64,000 bases of DNA from Adiantum capillus-veneris (lineage: Eukaryota; Streptophyta; Polypodiopsida; Polypodiales; Pteridaceae): positions 85,613,721 to 85,677,720 of the forward strand of contig CM043956.1 of the NCBI GenBank assembly GCA_014529385.2, read 5' to 3'. Position 1 is the stretch's first letter; every line of letters begins with the position of its first letter. The translations under genes and the position numbers were made by a program. The notes beneath the pieces were generated by a model, which was given only the letters and a program-made list of their open reading frames with translations, had not been told where the DNA came from and did no database searches. Of the stretch, positions 56,217 to 64,000 are shown in pieces.

Positions 56217-57420
56217 TTGTTACAGGCCTTATCACTCTCCCAAGGTCTAGAGTTAACTTCCGAACCTCTTTCTTTGGCAACTTCCCTAGTCTTGAGATGT
56301 AGAAGCAGCTTGGGAGCATCGCAATTTATCTATGAATCTTCCTTGGCTTCTGACAAAAAATCTTCTATTTTACATAAGCTCTTTTTTAATGATTGGATCC
56401 AAATTTTGGCCACTTTAGACAAGGATTGTAAGGATGGTGTTTCTATGATCTCCCAATACATTTCCCAATTACCTCTACTTACTTTACAATACAACTAGGA
56501 TTTAGCTTAGTTCTCTTCCTCTAGAGATGAGCTATCCAACTTTCTTAAAAAACCCTACGGCCTCAATCCAACTTTTATTAGTACCCACACTACACCTGCT
56601 ATTGCACAAACTGGCGATATCTTCTATAGGGATGGTAATACTTTTGAAGATGTCAAAGAATTTAAAAACAACCTTTGCTCCCTTAGTGACTCTAACTTGT
56701 TAGAGATGGTCCCCAAAGTTTCCAAGGTCTTGCCCTCTGTGCCAGTCAGAAAAAAAGAAGTTGAATCATTTGGAGTTGGCCATCAACTTTGCTTCCTCCC
56801 CAACGAAGCTTTTTTGGCACCCATCCTAAGTGAAACATGGGTGTATCTAGCCAACCTCCCTGCTTCCTCTGTGGAGGACTGCACACTCAAGGTTCTAAAA
56901 GGCGAGTAGTTCTTGGACAAAGGGGAACTCATCAATGCACCCTGTAGCCTCAACTTTTTTGACCACTCCAAATGTTTGTCCAATGTTGGTCTATATATTT
57001 GTACAAAATAGAATATGGAGTTCGCTAAAAGCAATCCCAACTTCTATACTCAGTCCATTTGAAATGTTTTTTTACCTTACCTAAAATGTGTATGCAAGTT
57101 TCTAGACCCGAAAGCCTCATGTGATTCTAGTATTATGTGGTTTGACCATGCTATTTGGTTTATTGCCAATCACTTAGAACAACTCTTTCCCGAGAAGCCG
57201 ATGGACTTTCACTTATCACTTACTTTCTCTCGGTTGGGTGGGCAAGCCAAATGACTAGTTGTTGCTCAAATTGCTTTTAACATCTTTTGCGGCCTTATGC
57301 GTGATATTCTTAAAGAGCTCAAATCTGCTGAACCAAGCACTTATGTCACCACTTATGCCAAGTACAAAAGAGTTAAAGTTATTACTAGATTTCTCAAGCC
57401 TTGCATTGAAGATGATGATT
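56217..57420 (+). pseudogene. Upstream coding remnant of long-TIR element (right copy)
   Basis: Open stretches separated by stops: CRSSLGASQFIYESSL (56300 on), VGHQLCFLPNEAFLAPILSE (56778 on), and after further stops MWFDHAIWFIANHLEQLFPE and FSRLGGQAK (57135-57250). The first two are mirrored in the left copy. The last part, in frame with FCGLMRDILKELKS and TRFLKPCIED, lies beyond the left copy's breakpoint. No family recognised; the segment may precede the RT-like region of the same protein. Confidence 0.4.
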
Positions 57421-57629
57421 CCCACTCACTGTAAACACCTAACTCTTTAACCACCCCCAAAAACTCCTTGACATCTTTTCTAACACCTAGCACTTTTGCT
57501 AGCTTTAATAGTGGAAAGTCTCGAAGATTTACTAGAGGAAGAGGAAGAAACACACCTATCCATCACCCTCTTGACTTTTGTAATCGTCTTTACCTTGCAA
57601 GAAATTTTTGGCCCTTGTGGAAGGAGGCG

Positions 57630-58480
57630 TCTCACAAAAGAGACTTCTACGACAGATCTCATCTATATACATTGTTTGTACAAGACTGAACTTTTGGATT
57701 GGTTTCGCCCAAGTCTACTTTCTATGAGTGTTTTGATCTACTTTTTGGAAACCATAAAATGTTAGATAAGGTCCTTATTGGCTAGATTTATCATCAACCT
57801 ATTAAAAATTTAGTTTATAACATTGATTTTCTATGTCACAATAATATCCCTGAATGTGCTTGTGATAACTTTAAAACTTTTTGTAACGATTTTGGGGATT
57901 TAGCTAGGTATGTTTGCACTTGTGATCTCAAGGTTATTAATGATCCTACAATTCAAAAATTCACGGAGAAAGGACTGAATCACATTCTAGTTTTTTCCAA
58001 AACGCCCCTACCTTGCCCTAGATCAGCTTTACTTAGTTGTTTGGCTGACCTGGTCAATACTGGAGAAGATAGTCCTATTGGACTTAACCAATTCGGCTCG
58101 ACAATATTTTCTAGAAAAAGTACCTCTTTTACCACATAAATGGTTGTCTAGTGATAGCACTTGGATCACACCCGACTTCAACTTAAAATTTAAACTCGCA
58201 CAAAATTGGTTTGTTGTTGTTCTTGATAAAGTTTTCAATTGCCCTACTATCATTTTCAAAAATCTCGCTTGGAAAGCCACTCACTTGCAACTATCTCGTG
58301 GAAAGAAACAATCTTAAAATCTCAATTCTACTACACAATTCCTGTAATGGGGTGACTATGAATACCACTTTATCTGGAAACGAGACAATCTTAAAATCTT
58401 GTCCATATAATTTTTTTAAAAAAAGAGTAACCAACCACATAAAGCGGCACTTAACACATGTATTAGTCTTCTTTACATGA
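57630..58480 (+). pseudogene. RT-like (possibly Penelope-type) remnant
   Basis: Readable through several frames: CACDNFKTFCNDFGDLARYV, CTCDLKVINDPTIQKFTEKG with LNH following, then about 58190-58260 NWFVVVLDKVFNCPTIIFKN. A Cys-rich lead, a KGxN motif and a V-DK--NC motif followed by a Lys-Asn helix recall the region preceding the RT core of Penelope-like and related retroelements (GLxF and ADKG-type motifs). This comparison is from memory of the family and is uncertain. The catalytic YxDD motif is not visible downstream, so the core is missing or too decayed. The trailing part near 58515-58620 reads HLIHKFYLIGFKRNDL in one frame. Confidence 0.35.
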
Positions 58481-58619
58481 TCTTATATTCCTCTTCTAAC
58501 TACTTTTTTTGTGTTAGAAGACATCAAACATCTCATTCACAAATTCTATCTCATTGGATTCAAAAGAAACGACCTAATTAACACTATCACAAAGGATTTT
58601 TCACAAACTAATAGGCATG

Positions 58620-59320
58620 GATTAGGATTTATTCTCACTAATTAGGCAGCAGGCCCATACACAATGGGCCTACTGTCAACCGATTCTGTATGGCGGCTGG
58701 GATAGGGTGGGTACACACACACACACACATGCAAGTATTGCTAGTAACTAAATGTAACCTCATCAATTACCACCCACACACACACTCACATACTCACGTG
58801 TGAATTACCTTTTGACCATGCCCTCACAACTCGCTCTCCAAAAATGGAATATTTTGACCTTGAGGTATTGCTATGCCTGCATAACATATATTTTTTGATC
58901 TTGTTGGTTGCCTCTTTTGAGGTACTTAACCACTAACTTTGGTCAACTAACAAAATTACATCCGTAATGTGGGATTTTTCTCACTTAAACCCCCTAGGGT
59001 GACCTATCCATGGCTTTGGCATTTAACACTAGGCGACCTATAGACTACCGCCCTTATAAACATAGAGCATAATCCCGTAGAACCCCTTGTGGGACTCATG
59101 CGTTCTTAAGGGGCTGGGATTTTTGGCCTACATAGGGCTCCACCCTTCACAGAGGGTGACTACTTTGCCACTCACTAACTCTCAACATTTGTAGGATTTT
59201 ACGATCCACTGGTAATTCAAGTACATCATGACAAATCACGCCTTGTATGGTGCCTCACTCTCCGCCCGGCTACTAACTCTCTGTCTCTCTCACATGCTTG
59301 CTCGCGACATAAGACACTCT
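58620..59320. other. Non-coding part of long-TIR element
   Basis: Short (AC)n tracts at about 58713-58730 and 58770-58785. Text resembling ttttgatcttgttgg. No gene seen. Confidence 0.4.
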
Positions 59321-59324
59321 AGCT

Positions 59325-59745
59325 CTCTCTTAACTTAACCCGTACAATGAATACCATGTCAACCACCTCTTACGTTCTTGAGCCTTGAAGTTTTGGGCTG
59401 GGTTGAATGTGTAGATCGTGTGGGAGATCTTCAAAACTCGGCATTATTTGACGCCTCCACCTGTTGGACTTTCTATAAAAGGAGGTGAGGGTTTCTTTGT
59501 CCCTCACTTAGCCTTGTTTTGCATATTGTGTGTGTATGAGAACGTGAAGAGTGTGCGCTTTCTTTCCACCTGCTTACTGTAGTGCTATGGAGTTGGTTGA
59601 GCATGATGTGGATTCTCAGGTTGGTAACCATGTGTTTGCATAGTGGAAAATCAGTGTAGACACAAACACAAGAACATAAATACTGCAGACTTTTTAAGTT
59701 AATATCGTCCATGCTTTCCCAGCTACTCAGTTGTTCGATTTGCAC
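59325..59745 (+). repeat. Promoter-like dispersed repeat (family C), right copy
   Basis: TATA-like ctataaaaggaggtgagg at 59473-59490 in the context shared with 2600-2905 (minus) and 53905-54305. It is followed on this strand by the conserved tgtgtgtatgagaa segment. Confidence 0.6.
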
Positions 59746-59884
59746 CGCCCCTTCTGCAAGCTTTCCCAACTACTCAAGTTGTTGGATCTACACCGCCCCT
59801 TGTGCTAGCTTCCCCAGCTACTCTAGTGACGATGTTATCTCTACTGGGGTTTTGTAAGGATTTGAATCTTTCTAACCCAAGTCG

Positions 59885-60165
59885 GGATATGGTGACGCCT
59901 GTTTTCAAGTCCATCGGCCTTAAAGAAAGTATTAGATTAAAAGATTCTTTACTCACACTAAAACTAAGTAGTGCAATTCACTCTAGGTGTAGAAAAGCAA
60001 AAGAACTATCACATGCAAAATTAGTCACGGGATATGGTGATGCATGTCTTCAAGTCCATCAACTTTAAAGAAAGTATTAGATTAAAAGATTCTTTACTCA
60101 CACTAAAACTAAGTAGTGCAATTCACTCTAGGTGTAGAAAAGCAAAAGAAGTATCAGATGAAAAA
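59885..60165 (+). repeat. Two tandem family A subterminal repeats
   Basis: Two ~145-bp units start at 59885 (gggatatggtgacgc) and 60030 (gggatatggtgatgc), each with the cactaaaactaagtagtgca core. The same pair lies inside the terminal repeat of the left copy. Confidence 0.8.
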
Positions 60166-60167
60166 TT

Positions 60168-60595
60168 AAATCTAAATAGTAATTTATACAAATAAATTAT
60201 GATCAAAAGGCCACCACCCCTTTTGATCGAGTGTCTTTATTCCCATTTTTTGCTCATAATTCATTTTGTGTCTTTCATACCCATCATCTTGTGAGGTATT
60301 TTATAGTTTTGACTGTATAGGTCTTTGAATGAGTCAAATGGTACCAAAAACCAATTCTGCAAAAAAGACTATGTATAGTCCATTCTAGAAATAGTCTTTT
60401 AATTTCAACGCCTAAAACCAATAAGTACCACAACAGAGTGTAGTATACACTAGAGTAGAAAGAACCAATGTTAAGCCTCAAAACCCAAATTCCATTGTAT
60501 CCAGAGTCCAGGTTGTGCCATTTCAAGTGGGTATATACCCCAAAAATAGAACTACTTTGTGCACTAGGTCAAAAGACCATATTAAGATCAAAAGA
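60168..60595 (-). repeat. Right terminal inverted repeat, right long-TIR copy
   Basis: Inverse of 54790-55215 and close to the inverse of 1830-2255. Similarity to the left copy extends outward to about 60770. Confidence 0.8.
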
Positions 60596-60772
60596 ATCGA
60601 GGTACTGAACCATATTTTGATCGAGGTACTGAATCATATTTTGATCAAAAGCATCTCACATAAAATTAAACAATTGATACTAGCAGACCATTGTCTGCAC
60701 ACTTCTCGATGCTCACACACTCAGCAAGACCACTATACAACACATACACACTGCCATACTTCGTCTCAACCC

Positions 60773-60776
<4 letters not shown>

Positions 60777-60802
<26 letters not shown>
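60777..60802. repeat. (AC)n microsatellite
   Basis: About 13 units just beyond the outer edge of the long-TIR element. Confidence 0.9.
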
Positions 60803-60805
<3 letters not shown>

Positions 60806-61296
60806 AACACTCAATCTCACTCTCTTACACGTACCAAAAATTGCCTATTTAGGCGGGGCGGGGGAGGGGGGGGCGGTATACACATCCGCATTGCTAGCAC
60901 CACGGGATACCACAAGAGAAGGAGAAAGGGAAGGGCGAAAAGGGGAAATGACACAAAATGAGGCAGCAATGGCTTGATATTGCTTCAAGAAAACACTTAC
61001 AGAGCTTGCAATGCTATCACAATGTCCATTCTCATGAAAAAACACACAAAGGTTTGACAGGCACACCCCCCGGCAAAAACTCATACTCTGCTAACTTCAA
61101 AAAGGCTCCAAAATGGCCTTACAAATGATAAAAAGAATCCCTTTTATAGGGGGCCCTTTACAACTTTAGAAATTTCTCTTTGATTGGGCCGTTTGGCATC
61201 TCATTTTGGCATCTTTGAAGGGTGGCGAAGGGTGGCTCCATCTCTCATGTGTCAAGCTCACAAAAAGATGCTCATAATTCTTTCGTTTAGAGAAGG
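60803..61296. other. Spacer without recognisable gene
   Basis: Includes a G-run-rich stretch at about 60855-60878. No motif-bearing frame. Confidence 0.4.
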
Positions 61297-61803
61297 AATA
61301 GGAATCATTAACATATGTATAGATAGATAACCATTGCAAAACTAATAGCTGTTTTGGGGAGAGAGACAAATCACATAAAAGAATCATGTCATCGTTTAGG
61401 ACTTAGGAAAAAAAGTTTCCACCATGACATAGACTTGCTTTTGGAAGGCCGACAAACCTAGGTATAGTGGAATCCCACCTACAAATTTTGAAATTTACCT
61501 ATAATTATAGATTTGAAGGTGAAACTTACAAAATCTAGAGTAAAAAATTCCAAAGTATATAGTCAATTTTGCCATTAAAATTTTCCATGAGTAGGTTCTC
61601 CAAGTGTTTAGAAAAGTTTTGTTAGAGTAAAAAGATATTGAGTTCAACCCATCTAGAGGGCAAGTTGTTGTCTTTATACACCTTGCCTTACCTTGGGATA
61701 CTATTGCAATAAGATTCTCTTTGTATGGCATTTAAATGACATTGATCATAAAGCATGATGATCATACAAAGCCAATACTATGTAGAAAGGGGTGCAATCT
61801 ATG
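61297..61803 (+). repeat. Dispersed repeat family D, right copy
   Basis: Direct counterpart of 18831-19325, with the same landmarks and a few indels. It runs into a (GA)n tract. Confidence 0.7.
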
Positions 61804-61838
61804 AGTGCGCGAATGCGGTGCATGTGCTGAGAGTAAGG

Positions 61839-61840
<2 letters not shown>

Positions 61841-61918
<78 letters not shown>
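61841..61918. repeat. (GA)39 microsatellite
   Basis: 78 bp of uninterrupted GA. Confidence 0.97.
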
Positions 61919-61920
<2 letters not shown>

Positions 61921-62211
61921 ACAGGATGTGCGTGGAGCTATCAAATCTTGTTGTATGGGCACAATGTGAGAATGAGTGAGATTTCCTTATTATTTGCAGT
62001 ATAAAGAATAAGGAGATAAATGTGGGTGTTTGGACACTGGCCCTGACAGACACGGGCAAAGCACGGTAAGGGACATTGCTTTTACCTAGCATTCTCCCAC
62101 CAAAGGCTGTGTGCTGATAAGTGGCAAGAAGACTAGCCTACAACTAGTATATACAAAAGGTGAGAGAAGACGGCTCTCAACCTATGCCCATTGGATCACT
62201 CTCTAACCGCT

Positions 62212-62913
62212 CTAGTGTAGATGCAACATGCATACCACTAGGTCTAGAGCTATGATGACACTCCTGATGTAGATATCAAGTGAGATGACTTGCATGGCTC
62301 CACAATGCACAATGCCAGTGTTAGTCATCGCACAACGAACAACTGCCACTGTAAATGCACCAACCGCATAAGCAAGATCAGATCTCGACACTAAAAGGTC
62401 AGAGATGAGGGACCTGAAAGACAACAAAACATGCACTGTGTGTGCCAACCTATCCCTATTGTCAGCAACCTTAGTGCCATATGCATCCTCATCAGGAACC
62501 ACCTGACTATGCATCACCATGTCAGCATCATCATCTGGCAAAGGTATATCTATTGAGAATGACTGCAAAACTGAAAAATCAGGACCAGTGCAATCACACA
62601 CAGCTGTCTGAAGGGCATTGCCATCCTTAAATGTATCAGATGCATCATAGAGCAATGCATTGGTATGTGGCTCAATTGATGTCACCTCAATTGATGATTA
62701 ACCAAACTGTGCATCCCCACAAATACCACTATCTGCGTGAACGACACCACAAGACAAATGCACAAGCTGCTCTCCATGTATCACATCCGCAAAAGAGACA
62801 CACTTCACCTCTTGCTCTAAACATGGCTGCAAATACACAGATACTACACCGTCTCTTGTGTTAGAAATATGCAAAGGGTATACCGGACCACTCCTAACAC
62901 CTTTGGCTATCAC
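62212..62913 (-). other. Two unassigned minus-strand frames, possible retroelement relic
   Basis: A 71-codon frame (62913-62698, with CVSFADVIHGEQLVHLSCGV) and a 157-codon frame (62685-62212, with FSIDIPLPDDDADMVMHS). They are adjacent on the minus strand in different frames. The second is acidic in the middle and ends in a hydrophobic stretch. Codon-like structure is suggestive but I find no known motif. A decayed Copia-type linker region is one possibility. Confidence 0.25.
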
Positions 62914-63202
62914 CAGTGATCTCCTATGTATCTCAAATGACCGCTCTCCAAGCAGTACACAATCGCCACTACTCTGTAAACTTATGCACTGAAATGAGAC
63001 TCTGGCTGGGTCTTAGTACATAACATACATCCCGTAGCATAAGCAATGTCAATGGTAAGCCATACAATGAGAATCTTAATGCACTACTAGTACAACATTG
63101 CCACCTCCGGTGCTGCTATTTGGATTTTCTTAGCTTAGACATACCATCGTTATCTACATGTAATGCCTTTAAGCAGACTGAGAAGCGGCCACGAAAGACA
63201 TG

Positions 63203-63205
<3 letters not shown>

Positions 63206-63275
<70 letters not shown>
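63206..63275. repeat. (GA)n microsatellite
   Basis: About 35 uninterrupted GA units. Confidence 0.96.
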
Positions 63276-63278
<3 letters not shown>

Positions 63279-63439
63279 GATTATCATCCATGGAGGTCAA
63301 ATATGACCCATTGGATCAAGTAAAAAACACGCAATGGTTCCTTCTAAGTGAAGGCATTAGATACATATCAGTTAAGGAATGAGGGTATATTGGGAGGGTC
63401 ATAGAGGAAAACAAAACATAAGGGGGGTCGAGAGAGGAG

Positions 63440-63651
63440 GGAGCTGCTTTAGGAGTTTGAAACTCGTAATAATGGCTTTACCACCTCTATAGACTACCCA
63501 TTTACCTAGATTACGGGCTTCGCACATATTCTTCAACTCCTTCTTTTTAGACTCGAGTTGATTCGTAGGTAGCTCTTTGGTCATCCAGAGCTTTGTCCCT
63601 TTGAGGAGGCGAGATTGACGTAGTAGTGTCATCCGGTCCTCTTTGTCCTTG

Positions 63652-63660
<9 letters not shown>
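63440..63660 (-). pseudogene. LINE ORF1-like nucleic-acid-binding fragment
   Basis: The minus strand reads [20 protein letters not shown], then WMTKELPTNQLESKK, MCEARNLGKWVVYRGGKAII. The order LLKGT, xLW(M)(T)xxL, xEARxxGKWxVyRxGKaII resembles the C-terminal domain of ORF1-type proteins of plant and algal LINE-like elements. This is from memory and not certain. Upstream, the frame runs into an 85-bp (AG)n tract, which replaces whatever once preceded it. Confidence 0.35.

Positions 63661-63743
<83 letters not shown>
63659..63743. repeat. (GA)n microsatellite
   Basis: About 42 GA units ending in gaggga. It lies directly upstream, on the minus strand, of the LINE-like fragment. Confidence 0.96.
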
Positions 63744-63749
<6 letters not shown>

Positions 63750-63759
63750 ATGGAGAGAA

Positions 63760-64000
63760 AGATATGGTAATATGGGCTCTACATGCTCCCATATAACATG
63801 CAAACATGACCTCTTCATTAGAGGAAAAAGCTGTGTTCTTGTCACACTCAAAATTCCTCTTGATCCCTTGCACCTTCGGTAGGCAGGCATTTGCAAACTA
63901 CTACTCGGGTTCTCTCTTTAAGGTGCAGAACTATGGTGCGTGAAGCTCGTGGGGATCCATGGCATCTTGGAAACATGTAGAGCAAAAAGTTGGGAGAGAG
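63760..64000. other. Right edge of window
   Basis: No supportable gene. Frames on the minus strand across 63750-63896 merely continue the low-complexity reading through the GA tract. Confidence 0.4.

Larger units (their letters stand above)
54765..60770 (+). mobile_element. Long-TIR element with RT-like remnants, right copy
   Basis: About 6 kb bounded by inverted repeats of about 425 bp (54790-55215 and 60168-60595). The interior holds decayed coding sequence on the plus strand (56217-58480), then family C and a pair of family A units before the second terminal repeat. It is not interrupted by the CACTA element and preserves the empty target site near 55490. Short motifs resemble the N-terminal RT region of Penelope-like elements, and inverted terminal repeats are known there and in DIRS elements. 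No catalytic RT core is visible. Class assignment is tentative. Confidence 0.55.

Noticed and set aside
61755-62092. Open frames over the (GA)39 tract
   Set aside because: They arise only because a dinucleotide run has no stops. No protein-like composition outside the tract.
1-64000. CRISPR array, bacterial operons, rRNA genes
   Set aside because: No regularly spaced short repeats with unique spacers, no operon-like gene order and no rRNA signature. The setting is eukaryotic.

Overview
The window looks like nuclear DNA from a land plant with a large, repeat-dominated genome. The evidence is a plant-type CACTA (En/Spm) transposon with TNP2-type and Ptta/En/Spm-type genes, two chromovirus-type Ty3/gypsy elements with a tRNA-Met-type primer site, Ty1/copia debris, GT-AG introns, a BYPASS1/ROH1-like gene remnant and a plant-type heavy-metal-associated (HMA) domain fragment. 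The style of the gypsy proteins would fit a fern or another non-seed plant, but I cannot settle the taxon. I saw no rRNA, tRNA or CRISPR, and no clearly intact host gene.

Layout. 1-1.7 kb: no gene seen. 1.7-14.8 kb: an inverted copy of a repeat element with inverted terminal repeats of about 425 bp, matching 54.8-60.8 kb on the other strand. It carries decayed RT-like coding sequence. Inside this left copy lie a Ty1/copia RNase H fragment (4.5-5.05 kb) and a complete 7.66-kb CACTA element (6678-14341) with 14-bp perfect TIRs and a 3-bp AAA target duplication. The right copy still holds the empty site. 14.8-21.1 kb: a mosaic of dispersed and tandem repeats with (CT)n(CA)n microsatellites. 21.4-22.4 kb: a GC-rich, frame-disrupted BPS1/ROH1-like gene. 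22.5-26.1 kb: a 1.18-kb tandem array. 26.1-29.7 kb: AT-rich sequence without recognisable genes. 29.7-37.1 kb: Ty3/gypsy element 1 (+). 37.1-40.7 kb: small repeats, a retroelement leader and exon-like remnants. 40.7-48.3 kb: Ty3/gypsy element 2 (-), tail to tail with element 1. 48.3-54.7 kb: a dispersed repeat interrupted by LTR-like sequence. 54.8-60.8 kb: the right copy of the long-TIR element. 60.8-64 kb: dispersed repeats, long (GA)n tracts and a LINE ORF1-like fragment.

The best-preserved module is the CACTA element. Its TNP2-like transposase gene has six exons that join in phase, with one nonsense codon at a conserved Trp position. Its second gene has three exons and an open frame. The element also holds a broken copy of an HMA metallochaperone-type domain, apparently captured from a host gene. 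Both ends share one architecture: a TIR, then an array of GCGACGCT-type motifs, then a 29-bp palindrome with 14-bp arms and a 1-base loop. The two palindromes differ in sequence.

Nearly everything else is inactive. Both gypsy elements carry stops, frameshifts, deletions and truncated outer LTR ends. Boundaries of dispersed repeats were judged by eye and are approximate.
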